Source of the DNA: Candidozyma auris
Lineage: Eukaryota > Ascomycota > Pichiomycetes > Serinales > Metschnikowiaceae
Assembly: GCF_003013715.1 (NCBI RefSeq)
Contig: NC_072814.1
Location: 1,116,001 to 1,180,000 of the forward strand
DNA: 64,000 nucleotides
Direction: 5' to 3'
The notes beneath the pieces are model-generated. The model searched no databases. It saw nothing but the letters and a program-made list of their open reading frames with translations, and was not told the DNA's origin. Positions 46,594 to 56,586 of this stretch are shown here, piece by piece (position 1 is the stretch's first letter; the number at the start of each line of letters is the position of its first letter). The translations under genes were made by a program, and so were the position numbers.

Positions 46594-48837
46594 TCATGAT
46601 GATGGCTCAGGATGGTGTTTAACCCTGTCGTACTTTTCGTACTCAAAGAGACACTTTCTCATCGGCTTTTGCATGTGGATGCTTGTAGTCAACTTCTTAT
46701 ACCGTTCTCGCACGGATGCAACGGTCAACTTCTTGCTGTCCTTGCCATTTTTGTCGAACAAGAAGTCCATCTCCTTGGCATGAAATTCGGTCAAATCCGC
46801 TGTCAAGAAGTACTCTATAAGCGTGTCTTCGTCTTGCAAAAGCTTCAATGTCTGTTCTTCCGACAAGTTCTTGCTCGCTTCAATGAGCATTCCTCTTTCT
46901 TCGCTGCCTTCTTTTGTATATTCCGTTTTCTCCAATACCTCCGTAACCTTCTGTTTAGGAACCCAGAGGCCGATGCTGGGTACATAGATCCATCCGTCGA
47001 ATTCATATTCGTCAAGGCCCTTCGAGTAAGAAAACTTCAATCTGTTCTCAATCTGCTGTGGAATGAATACTGGCACTCCACTCAACATTGAGTAGTGCAA
47101 AGGTTGAAGCTGGTCAAGGGTGTAGAAATGCTTCCTTCTGTCATTATACACCTCGGCTTCCATGTCTCCATCCTGCTTCTCAACGATAGGATTATCCTTG
47201 TACTCCTGCGGAAGCGATGCGTCAGATTTTGCAAGACCGGTGATGTCGATGTAGATACCCGACTCGACGTCAATAAATCTTCCGTCAATGTGGTTCTCCT
47301 TCTTCGAAATGCCTCGGTTGTGAACATAACTGCCTATATCGATCAAGAACTTTCCATAACCCTCACTAGGGTCCTCGAGTACTAGTGTCTGATTGTAGTC
47401 TCTCGAGAGTCGCAACAACTCCTTGACTGGCATCTGCACATCAATGTCATTATCGTAAGGAAACATGAGACCATTCCAGTACCATGATAACAATGGTCCG
47501 TGCTCAATCCACGAAACAAGGTCCTTTTCTTCCACAAACCGACTCCAGTTTCTTAACAAACGCTCCAAAATGATGTTTGTTCTGGTGACACGTTCCGCTC
47601 TGGTCCAACCTTCCTTGTCGTACATGAGAGCGTCGGTGAAGAATCTCCAGTCGTAATGCCAGCCAACATCATTATCCTTATTGCGATATTCTTTTGTATT
47701 AAGAGTTGGTTCTTTGAAGTATGGAATCTCAGTCTCGTCATTGTAGGGAGCGCACTCACGAAGTCCATCTAGGTAGTTTTGTTCCATTACTGTGAGGTTT
47801 TTCTTGCTCTCGTAATGCTTTATTTGATCATCAACGGAGGACCTATCATAGTGGAAAGCCTCGGCGTTCAAGGGTAAATCGCCCTTGTTTTTGTGAGTCG
47901 TGGCGTACACTTTGTAAGGGTCATCGCTCTCAGGCAACGTCTTTGGCTTGATCTTGCTGAGCAATTTCTTGTACACTTTTAAATGATTGATTTTGAAAGT
48001 CAGTGCAGATTTGATGCTATTTTGGACAGATGATCCTAGCTGCTGCTTGATAAAGCGTTCCACTAATCCAGAGTTTTTGAGCCTCTGCTCGGGACCCTTA
48101 CTCTGATCAACGTAGAATTCGTACGTTCCGGAGTTCTTATTAAGAATTATTACTTTCAAAGGTTTAGGAAGATTGGTCAAGGCGTATGATTTCGCCATAA
48201 AAGAACGATGCTCGTTGTAGGTATTGTGATCATGCTTACAATGAGCAAAAATGACAGCATCTGGAATTTGTTCAATGGACGTGAACCCCATTTGCTCAAT
48301 CTCCTCTTGCGAGAGGTCCTGCTTGTTCTTGCAGAAATAATTCACGTCAGGTCTACCTCTGATTCTCGACCTGATCTTGTTACAGGTCATCTTGTCCTGA
48401 TCCTTGAAGTACTTGTTTAAGCCTGTGAGATCGATCCAGTCAGCCCAATGAAACGGGTATACTGGCATCTCTTCCTTGTCGTTGTTTTGAATAAGCTCAT
48501 TCAAGTACACTGCAAGAGTAAAGCGAGGATCGTACCATAGCGTGCTATCGGTCTGGCTCTTGTCTGTCAGCAAGACATGCTCTACCGGCACTTCCGCCTC
48601 CAAGTACTTGAGATCCGCGTCTGAAAGCCAATACTTTTCAGGATTCCCCCGAACTTTGTTGAACAACAGGCGGACCCGGCTCTCGAACGAGGTTTGTAAG
48701 ATGCCAGGCACCTCGATAACCTGGCCAAAGTGATTGGCAGTGAAAACAATGATGAGGTTGAGAATCACCATAGCGCAGAGTACGGCTGCTGCCGCCTTGC
48801 GGTGAGTATTCACCTTATTTAGCAAAACCTGAAACAT
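46594..48837 (-). CDS. MNN4: Mnn4-type LicD-family mannosylphosphate transfer protein
   Basis: A 747-aa Golgi type II membrane protein. A short cytosolic N-terminus is followed by one membrane anchor (about residues 15-37) and a large lumenal part. The LicD/fukutin-like nucleotidyltransferase core (about 450-560) shows Glu-His-Gly-Pro-Leu-Leu-Ser-Trp-Tyr-Trp-Asn-Gly and Asp-Asn-Asp-Ile-Asp-Val-Gln, the metal-binding Asp-x-Asp. Proteins of this family add mannosylphosphate to wall mannans and alter surface charge. It lacks the Lys/Glu repeat tail of S. cerevisiae Mnn4 (1178 aa). Candida-type yeasts often carry several MNN4 paralogues, so exact orthology is open. Confidence 0.88.
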   Translation of the reverse strand: MFQVLLNKVNTHRKAAAAVLCAMVILNLIIVFTANHFGQVIEVPGILQTSFESRVRLLFNKVRGNPEKYWLSDADLKYLEAEVPVEHVLLTDKSQTDSTLWYDPRFTLAVYLNELIQNNDKEEMPVYPFHWADWIDLTGLNKYFKDQDKMTCNKIRSRIRGRPDVNYFCKNKQDLSQEEIEQMGFTSIEQIPDAVIFAHCKHDHNTYNEHRSFMAKSYALTNLPKPLKVIILNKNSGTYEFYVDQSKGPEQRLKNSGLVERFIKQQLGSSVQNSIKSALTFKINHLKVYKKLLSKIKPKTLPESDDPYKVYATTHKNKGDLPLNAEAFHYDRSSVDDQIKHYESKKNLTVMEQNYLDGLRECAPYNDETEIPYFKEPTLNTKEYRNKDNDVGWHYDWRFFTDALMYDKEGWTRAERVTRTNIILERLLRNWSRFVEEKDLVSWIEHGPLLSWYWNGLMFPYDNDIDVQMPVKELLRLSRDYNQTLVLEDPSEGYGKFLIDIGSYVHNRGISKKENHIDGRFIDVESGIYIDITGLAKSDASLPQEYKDNPIVEKQDGDMEAEVYNDRRKHFYTLDQLQPLHYSMLSGVPVFIPQQIENRLKFSYSKGLDEYEFDGWIYVPSIGLWVPKQKVTEVLEKTEYTKEGSEERGMLIEASKNLSEEQTLKLLQDEDTLIEYFLTADLTEFHAKEMDFLFDKNGKDSKKLTVASVRERYKKLTTSIHMQKPMRKCLFEYEKYDRVKHHPEPSS

Positions 48838-49916
48838 AACGAGGATCAAGGTCCCAATGTAAATGGAGCTCTAAGTAATGGGAAAATCTAGAAGGTGTTG
48901 GGGAATGAGGAAGGATGGTCTTGAATCACCTGCAGTGGAGCTTGATAGAAAAGGTAAGGTCAGTTTTGGACGTGTCGATAGGAGAAAGGAATGCAACTTG
49001 AAGGGTTATTATATGTGACGACGCTTTGTTTGTACCTGAAAGAAAGAACTAGCCTTCGGTCGTGTCGTAATTCTCTAATAAGTGGGGGCAAGAGAACCAC
49101 ACAATGCGACGGAGCTTGGCGGATGCAAAATCAAGCAGTAACTTGGCACTAAACGGCGGATAAAACAACAAAAGGGTATGTAGCAAAGGAGCTCGAAAAG
49201 AAGTGACAGCAGTTGCTTACCTGAAGGATTCGGATAGAAAAAGATCAACTTGTGAAATATCCCGGATTTTTAGCCCCCGTATGCCGTCGAGTGGCTGAAG
49301 GTACAGAGGAATGCAATCGCGAGGTGGGGCAAAGACACAGGATGAAAGCTTTGCTAGCTAAATTTAAAACAACACTTTCGATGGTTCTATCTTGTGCTGA
49401 ATCACAGTCTTACTTTAACTTTCGTTAACGTCGAAGCCAAATAGCCGTACTGGAAAACTCATCGAGCTTATACTTAAGTAGCACTTAATGTGCAAAACGA
49501 GTGCGGCAAAAATATGCACCCTGGACCAGTGAAAAAACGCCTCACGAAAAAAAGTTCACCACTGTTGCAGGAATGCCAGACACGGAATGGGAAAGAGTGC
49601 AAGGTAACGCCCTTTAAACGTTGACGCTTGGAGGCTTCTACAAATTAGCTCAAGCGAGACAGACGACCAGGGCGTGGCATTGCATCGCCTCACATGATCG
49701 CGTTTGAATAGTTCTACCATCTGACTTCGTTCCAGCAAAATCATCTCCAGTTGTCAGCACACGAGCACTTCCGCGATTGGGCCAAAAATAATAAAAAAAA
49801 GCACGGTACCTCAAAGAATATGCACTTCGTTGTGTACACACTGCGAAAGGTTTGAAACTTCCTTCTTCTCGCCTAGTCTTGTATGAAGTCACACCATTTT
49901 GCAACCTGAACTGCAT
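48838..49916. other. MNN4 upstream region / LEC1 3' flank
   Basis: About 1.1 kb. TTTTGCAACC occurs at 49897-49906, only 11 bp past the LEC1 stop. An 88-codon minus-strand frame (49650-49916) starts right at the LEC1 end and lacks coding character. No gene is called. Confidence 0.4.
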
Positions 49917-52745
49917 TCACTTCTTAATTGGCTCCTTGGTGCCTAATACTCGCGTAGGAAGAGGCAACAGCTCCAAGATGTCGCGAAGCTGAGCGTGCAT
50001 ACTGGAGGCGAGTTTTTCAATCTCCAGCGTATTTTGATCCACCATTTTATCGTACTTGGTGAGGTCTCGAAGCAAGAGCTGGGCCTCTTTGTCCCCTTCT
50101 TCGAGATCTCCTAGTTTGGCCAACTCAAGCTCGTCATAGTCCTCGTTATCGACGCCCAAATCAGCATCTTGTACTTCAAAGAGACCGTTATTAAGCTTCT
50201 CCCACCTGGCATTGATCTCTGCTTGATCTCTCGTAACACCTTGCTTTACTGCATCTCCACCACTGTCATCTTTGCGGGATTGCTTCTCCAAGTAGTGGCG
50301 AATAATCCTTCGCTTAGCCAAAATTGCCTCCATCCGATTATCCACCTGCTGCTTTAGGAGTTGCGGATCCACTGGGGCTGTCGGCTGCATTTTTGTGAAA
50401 TGCACCATGACCAGTTCAGGTTCGGAGTTCTTGCGGCGAAGCGCCAAAAGGAAGCTTTGAACCCACTCAATAAGTCCAGTAAATATCTTCTTGTCGTCTT
50501 TCAAGTAGAGATCACGAAGAAGGCGCCAAAAGCCCCTCTCATGCTTATTTAAAAGAGTCTTGAAGCGGTTAAAAATCTCCACGGGTGACGTGAAATAGAT
50601 TCCGCCTTCATCTAGCTGCTTAAGCTCTTCCATGAGATCATTCATGAATAATTGGAAGTCTCTGAAAGCTGTGTGGATTTCACACTGCTTCATCACCGTC
50701 ATAAGCGGGTTGTAAAAAACAACAAGAAATTTCTTGATAAGCTGAGTGAGTTCTGGCTCCTTCCAGAGCTGCTTCATCAACTCTTTGTCTCTAGACCGCA
50801 CCTCAAGTTGCCAGAGCTGTTGTAACGACACGAAAACCGCAGCCTCGTCGACATTCTTGTGATCTTCCATCAGGACGTATTTTTGGTATGATTGTTCAAT
50901 CTTTTGATAGGTCGCGTACTCGGCAGCCGAAAGCTTCTTGCCAAGTTTTTCCGTTTTAAAAATTGTCAACAACAAGTGTTCCTCATTCAAAATACTCTCC
51001 TCCTTAATCTGATCGGCTACTTCGATATCGTGCAGTGCAACATAGTCCATGATTCTTTTGACAAAAGGCAGAAACTCCAGAAGGTTCAATGGCTCTTCCT
51101 CGAGCAACTTGGTTCTTTCTTTCAGGTAATCTTGTAAGTCTTCGTCAAGTAACATGATAAACATCATAGAAAGCAAATTGTTCACCTTCTTCTTGTCCTC
51201 ACTTGAAGACCAAGGCATGTTCACGGTGGGAACACTGATAAGAAGCATATCCACTATTCTTGTCATAACTTTCATCGGATTAGCAAACTTGAGAATACCG
51301 TAGCACATACTGTAGGGAAAGAATCTGTGGAACTTAAGGCATTTTCTGAACCACTCACTGGAATTGTCTTGACTAAGGAATACTTGGTAAAGAGTAGCAG
51401 CAATTTCCAACTTGCACCACTCGAAGAATGTCTTTAGAAGCGGAGACACTTCTTCCATTGTCTTTGTTTTGCTAAACTCAGCAAAAATCTGTGAGAGCAG
51501 CTCGGGGTCCTCTAAAAGTTGCTTCTTAAAGTCCTCGAACTTCTTCGATAGGTCATAAACTGACTTGGCGGTTTCTTCTTGAAATTCAATCTGCGTTAAC
51601 AACCTACGCTTCTCAAGGTCCATTCTCAGGATGTAGTCTTCCTCTTGACTTTCGGTGAGTTTGTCAAAATTTCTTTTCTTATCGTCAATGAAATGCTGAA
51701 GTATATCGCAGTGTGCGATTTCTGGCTTTGCTAGAAGGGACGCCATGTACCCACGAAGCGCCAAGCGCAACTTTTCACGGTGATATCTCTGATTAGCGTA
51801 TCTTGGCTTCTTTGAAGTGCCTGATACCACGCTCACGCTGTCCAGCAGCGAACTAGAGGAGCTGTCTGTGGCTGAATGGCCCAGATCGTTGCTCAATTTT
51901 TTAGGCAAACGAGTGATATCTGTAGTCATAAGTCCGGGATACTTTTTCTTTAGGTCAGCTTCGAGTCTCTTGAAATCCAGGTACAGCTTGCTGATGAAAT
52001 GAGACTTATACAGAAACTTTCCAGACGCACCTTCTCTCTTTGTCACTTGTAAAACGAACAAGTAGTGCAGCTTACGTTTTGTCTCCGGCGAATTGAACAA
52101 CAGGGACCATGAAGACTTTTCAGCGTTGACATCCACATTGATGATATCGACAGCAACAATGTTCACGTTGATATTGTTCAGAAAAACCATTCTCTCGTAA
52201 TCCTCCAACGAGCGTGTTCCCTGAAACGCATCGAACGACTGTTTGGCCGCATTAGGTGCCCGACTAAGCTTATCGAGCTTGCCCTTATCTGACTCTCTAA
52301 GGTGGTCACTGTCCAAATACTGGAACTCCTTTTTGCTGATAATCATGGAGTTGTAGAACATGATGAGCAACGAAGAAAGTCTTGAATTGATCTGGTGTCT
52401 TTTGGTGACCAGCTCTTTTCGCTCAATCGAGTCCGAAATGTGTTTTTTGTTGAAGCTATCGATAAATGGGTGCACCGTGTCTCTCCAAAACTCAATTTGT
52501 TCCATTTCCGGATTGCTTGCAATCAAGGGAAAGGTCTTGATGTAGTTTTGGAAGAAATGTTTGAGAATAGGCATCTGTATTCCCTGAGGATGGTTGAACT
52601 GCCTAAACGGCGGCCCCAAGAGCAGCACCGAGTTCGGCACCGAGAGCCAGTGGAGCTCTTTCTTGATACAAAGCTCCAACAAAGCTTTTCTCAAAAAGTG
52701 CTCTTGAGCAGGCGTGAAGGAGTCAATGAACTCCAAATCAGACAT
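49917..52745 (-). CDS. LEC1: PX-domain protein Lec1 (YPR097W orthologue)
   Basis: A 942-aa protein (yeast 1073). It begins with a helical PX-associated region (about 1-175), followed by a PX domain (about 195-345) with an Arg-Leu-Pro-Lys-Lys basic motif and Tyr-Pro-Gly-Leu. A long DUF3818-type helical domain with a conserved Trp-Cys-Lys-Leu-Glu segment occupies most of the rest, and charged coiled coil ends the chain. Yeast Lec1 binds phosphoinositide-containing membranes and is linked to lipid-droplet and ergosterol distribution. It is divergent from NOG2 over 1.7 kb. Confidence 0.86.
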   Translation of the reverse strand: MSDLEFIDSFTPAQEHFLRKALLELCIKKELHWLSVPNSVLLLGPPFRQFNHPQGIQMPILKHFFQNYIKTFPLIASNPEMEQIEFWRDTVHPFIDSFNKKHISDSIERKELVTKRHQINSRLSSLLIMFYNSMIISKKEFQYLDSDHLRESDKGKLDKLSRAPNAAKQSFDAFQGTRSLEDYERMVFLNNINVNIVAVDIINVDVNAEKSSWSLLFNSPETKRKLHYLFVLQVTKREGASGKFLYKSHFISKLYLDFKRLEADLKKKYPGLMTTDITRLPKKLSNDLGHSATDSSSSSLLDSVSVVSGTSKKPRYANQRYHREKLRLALRGYMASLLAKPEIAHCDILQHFIDDKKRNFDKLTESQEEDYILRMDLEKRRLLTQIEFQEETAKSVYDLSKKFEDFKKQLLEDPELLSQIFAEFSKTKTMEEVSPLLKTFFEWCKLEIAATLYQVFLSQDNSSEWFRKCLKFHRFFPYSMCYGILKFANPMKVMTRIVDMLLISVPTVNMPWSSSEDKKKVNNLLSMMFIMLLDEDLQDYLKERTKLLEEEPLNLLEFLPFVKRIMDYVALHDIEVADQIKEESILNEEHLLLTIFKTEKLGKKLSAAEYATYQKIEQSYQKYVLMEDHKNVDEAAVFVSLQQLWQLEVRSRDKELMKQLWKEPELTQLIKKFLVVFYNPLMTVMKQCEIHTAFRDFQLFMNDLMEELKQLDEGGIYFTSPVEIFNRFKTLLNKHERGFWRLLRDLYLKDDKKIFTGLIEWVQSFLLALRRKNSEPELVMVHFTKMQPTAPVDPQLLKQQVDNRMEAILAKRRIIRHYLEKQSRKDDSGGDAVKQGVTRDQAEINARWEKLNNGLFEVQDADLGVDNEDYDELELAKLGDLEEGDKEAQLLLRDLTKYDKMVDQNTLEIEKLASSMHAQLRDILELLPLPTRVLGTKEPIKK

Positions 52746-54455
52746 GGTTGGTGGCGATAGTAGTTTCCGTTGAGGGTGAGAAGCTATAGCGGTTAGGGGT
52801 GCAGGGGCGCAACCACCAAGACAAGATTGAAGATGAACAGGAAGTAAGCAAAAAGGAAGAAAACGGCAACAAAAAAAGAAGTTGTTGATGAGATTGATCG
52901 AGGAACTTGTAGTAATCCTTTTTTGTTGGCGTGGTGAACGGAGCTTTTTAGAGTAGGTAGGTTGCCGACTAGGGGAATTCTAAGGGGGGAGGAGGTTTGG
53001 AAGGTGGACTTCTGGTTGGGAAGTCTAAACAAAACAATATAAAAAGATAGAAAAGCTTCTATAATTGTGCTGTTAAGTTGGATTTTCTCGTAGCCGGTTC
53101 TGGTTGTCTCATTTGTGTGGGGTGAGCGTTGCTGTAGTGAAAAGTGGTGATCGCAGAGGCTTTTGTTCTATTTGTTGAAGACATGGGGTAGGGATACATC
53201 GTGACTATTTCGAATTGCTAAGGGGAATTTTGGTTGAGTTTATTCTATACATCAATTGTTTGATAGTAGAAGGAGACTTCGTTGGTGATGTAAGAATGGC
53301 TGCAAAATGAGGCTTATGCGATGCGAGAAATAACCCTACGGATGAAATGACGAGGAGGTAAATAACAATTGACGCAAAGATAATACGGTGGAGATGTTTT
53401 TTTGGAGGGAACATTGTGATATTTGCAGGTAGTACTACCTGGCTCATTTGCGGTTCGTATGGATGTTTTGAACTGGCCAATTTGTATTGCATCAGCGAAG
53501 TTCAATCCAACTTTGGCTAGGAGGATTTATGAATGTGATGATGGGAGCTTAAACTTTTCCCTGGATAAGCTCAAATTTCTTTGGTCTGGGGCAAGGCTTC
53601 TAACGTCTTGAAACGCAGTCAATAAGCTTTGTAGTCACCCTTATCCTTGTCAGGTAGTCTGTTGAATACTGTTGACGACTTTATTTTTAGATTTAGAGAT
53701 TTCAGAAAAATTGAATATATCGCATACTTATACGAAATTTTGTCTATTTTTTGCAAAATTTGGTGTCAGCCTTGAAGCTATAATGTTGTATTTACATTAT
53801 ATGCGCAAATCTACCTAATAACGTCTTAATAGAGGAGCATGCCAAAAGCAAAAACAATGACAATATTCATAGTTCCCAACTTTCAATAGCCTCCATGATG
53901 AATCCGCGAATCTTTCCAACCATGAATAATGAAATTACAGCAAAACCAAATATTAGAATCGAGTTGGCATGCACCCTTCAATTGCGTACAACTGCCCTTG
54001 GTAGTTGACGTCTTAGTCGCAATTATTAAAAACGCTCTAGAAGCGCCTGTGTACCAACTTTCAGAACATACGAGGATGATGTTTCCAAGTGTCACTATCT
54101 TTTGGCTGTGTCAGTCACATTTTAAATCAAAGAACAATGTATAATTTGAGTAACTAAATTAATGCCTGATCTATCTCTTCCTATATCCCACTTTTCGCAG
54201 CCAAACAGCAGACACCCGAGGGGACTAAGCTATCAATAACGAAAACGGCATAGCAGACACAAAGTCATAAAAAGATAAAGCTATTGATAATAAAAGCTTT
54301 AAGCTACTTTTAGTCTCCATAATTTCATTATCGACGTCTCAAAAAAAGTCTCTCTGTCTCTCAACCCTTGTCACGTGCCCTCATACTCACTACTACATTT
54401 TTTCCTGAGAGATGCCCTCATCTCATCACCTTCTTTCCTTTTACACTCTAACACT
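52746..54455. promoter_or_regulatory. 1.7-kb LEC1/NOG2 divergent region
   Basis: Carries GGCTGCAAAA at 53298-53307 (550 bp before LEC1) and TTTCGCAGCC at 54193-54202 (254 bp before NOG2). The 53650-54350 part is notably AT-rich, with no coding frame. A 95-codon minus-strand frame at 53205-53492 is listed separately as doubtful. Confidence 0.5.
53205..53492 (-). CDS. Doubtful small membrane-protein frame
   Basis: A 95-codon frame with ATG at 53492 and one convincing membrane segment (about residues 36-58, Ile/Val/Leu-rich) preceded by Lys-Lys-His. A copy of the recurrent intergenic motif lies inside it, which argues that the DNA is regulatory rather than coding. No homologue is recognised. 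Confidence 0.2.
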   Translation of the reverse strand: MQYKLASSKHPYEPQMSQVVLPANITMFPPKKHLHRIIFASIVIYLLVISSVGLFLASHKPHFAAILTSPTKSPSTIKQLMYRINSTKIPLSNSK

Positions 54456-56490
54456 ATGGGTACTCAGAAGAAGGAGAAACAAAGAAGGGTCCGCGAAGGT
54501 GACACCCGTGATGGTAACCTTCGTGTGAAAGGTGAGAATTTCTACAAAGATGCTAAGAAGGTCAGGCACTTGGCCATGTACAAAACAGGAAGAGCAGTGA
54601 GAAACGCCAAGGGTGAAATCATCAAGGCCGCTGCTCTCCAGTCTACAGATGCACCAATTGCCCGAGTGGATCCAAACAAGAAGTGGTTTGGAAATACCCG
54701 TGTGATTGCCCAGGATGCCTTGACCCATTTTAGAGAAGCCATGGGGGATAAGAAACATGACACTTATTCGGTGCTCTTGAAGAGGAACAAATTGCCCATG
54801 TCTCTCCTAGATGAAAAGGATCAGACTGAGTCTCCAACTGCGAGGATCCTCGAGACCGAGTCCTATGAGCATGCTTTTGGGCCTAAACAACAGAGAAAGA
54901 AACCCAGATCACAGCCAGCCTCTTCTTTAGAAGAATTGGCTCAGATCACAGAGAACGACTCCAAGGAGTATCAGGAGAAACAAGAGCTCAATGCCACTCT
55001 TGGGCTTATGGGCGGTTCCTTCTTGGACTCTGATGATTACACACAAACAGCCAAGGAGGCTATTTTTCACAAGGGCCAGTCCAAGAGAATTTGGAACGAA
55101 CTTTACAAAGTCATCGACTCTTCCGATGTAGTAATTCATGTTTTGGATGCGAGAAACCCCTTGGGCACTCGCTGTGAAAGTGTGGAGAAATACATCAGAG
55201 AGGAATGCTCCCACAAACACTTGATTTATGTGTTGAACAAGTGTGATCTCGTACCCACCTGGGTAGCGGTATGTATATCCTTTTTTTTTCTTGATCGAAA
55301 TTGGTTGCAACCTTCTTTTCACATATAACCCATAACCCAAAGCCTTTTGTCAGGGTGAACGTCTCGAATAATTCGAATCATCTACACATTTGCCTGTTAC
55401 GTCTTTGGAAGATCAATGCTACCCGCCCGCAGGCCCTTGTTACAAGGTGACATAGCCGTTTTGGCCATGACTTTGTCTGCACTGCTGATAGTTTTTATTA
55501 GCGCCTTAGGGTAGATTTCGGAATCTTTTTGAGTTGGACCTGCTTGCCTACTGGGTATCTCCATAAGCTTGTCCGTAGTATAGAATCCGACACTCTTTTT
55601 TCTTTTTTCTCTTTGCAACCACATTTTCTGAAACCAACTTGCATCATACTAACAATCAGGCTGCTTGGGTCAAGCATTTGTCCAAATTTTACCCAACCTT
55701 GGCGTTTCACGCTTCGATCAAGAACTCTTTTGGTAAGGGTTCCTTGATTCAGTTATTGCGTCAATTCTCTACATTGCATTCGGACCGCAAGCAAGTCTCT
55801 GTCGGTTTCATTGGATACCCGAACACAGGTAAATCGTCTATCATCAACACCTTGCGCCAGAAGAAAGTGTGCCAGGTTGCACCCATCCCGGGCGAGACCA
55901 AGGTGTGGCAATACATCACTTTGATGAAGAGAATCTTCTTGATCGATTGTCCTGGTATTGTTCCTCCAAGTAACAAGGACACGGAAGCAGACATTTTGTT
56001 CAGAGGTGTCGTGAGAGTTGAGCACGTCACCAATCCGGAGCAATATATCCCTGATATGCTCCAGAAGTGCGAGAGGAAACATTTGGAGAGAACTTACGAA
56101 ATCAAAGGCTGGAGTAATTACGAAGAAGATCCTTCGCTTCTAGAAAAAGCCAGTACGGAGTTCATTGAGCTAATAGCCAGAAAACAAGGTAGATTGTTGA
56201 AAGGTGGAGAGCCAGATGAGAGTGCGGTTGCGAAGCAAGTGTTAAATGACTTCAACAGAGGTAAGATTCCATGGTTTGTTCTGCCTCCAAAAGACGAGGA
56301 GGTGAGAACAGGCGAAGACAAGAAGGCTGAGTACAAAAGGAAAAGAGAAGAGAGGGAACTCGAAAGAGACGCCGAGGAGTCTGCCAAAAGATTGAAGATG
56401 GAAGAGGGCGAAGAATCTGAGGAGGGTGAGGAAGAGGAGGATCAGAATAATGATTTTGCTAAGGAAAAGTCAGAAGAGAGTGAAGAGTAG
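54456..56490 (+). CDS. NOG2: Nucleolar GTPase Nog2, spliced
   Basis: Exons are 54456-55268 and 55660-56490 (547 aa; yeast 486). Nog2 is a placeholder GTPase on late nuclear pre-60S particles, holding the site later taken by the export adaptor Nmd3. The GTPase is circularly permuted: G4 Asn-Lys-Cys-Asp is in exon 1, while G1 Gly-Tyr-Pro-Asn-Thr-Gly-Lys-Ser and G3 Asp-Cys-Pro-Gly are in exon 2. The junction rebuilds Trp-Val-Ala-Ala-Ala-Trp-Val, identical to yeast. The start Met-Gly-Thr-Gln-Lys-Lys matches the family; an in-frame ATG at 54375 would add 27 residues. The C-terminal tail is strongly acidic. The intron hosts a snoRNA. Confidence 0.97.
55269..55659 (+). other. NOG2 intron (391 nt)
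   Basis: The 5' splice site is GTATGT (55269-55274), the branch point TACTAAC (55647-55653) and the 3' splice site CAG ends at 55659. Six bases follow the branch box, as in RPL26. The intron also contains a palindromic GGTTGCAACC at 55303-55312. Confidence 0.96.
55335..55595 (+). ncRNA. snR191: H/ACA snoRNA snR191 (NOG2 intron-encoded)
   Basis: Two guide hairpins fit the H/ACA rules. 5' hairpin: lower stem CCAAAG (55337-55342) with CTTTGG (55403-55408); upper stem GGGTGAA (55353-55359) with TTTGCCT (55389-55395); pocket strands GTCA and GTTAC; H box AGATCA at 55410-55415, 14 nt after the pocket. 3' hairpin: lower stem CGGA (55519-55522) with TCCG (55586-55589); upper stem TGGAC (55535-55539) with GTCCG (55571-55575); pocket strands GAGT and TAGT; ACA at 55590-55592, again 14 nt away. 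The pockets pair with GUAAC-PsiA-UGAC and ACUA-PsiG-ACUC in the conserved 25S segment. In S. cerevisiae snR191 is also in the NOG2 intron and guides Psi2258 and Psi2260. Exact RNA ends are estimated. Confidence 0.9.
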
Positions 56491-56586
56491 TGGCATATCT
56501 TACATTTTGTACATTAGAATCTATACGTGCATTGTCATTCGAATATTCGATTATATAGACTGAATTGATTTTCGTGGAGAACTACT

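Noticed and set aside
49650..49916. 88-codon minus-strand frame just past LEC1
   Set aside because: It starts at the base after the LEC1 stop, has odd composition and includes an exact recurrent motif near its start.
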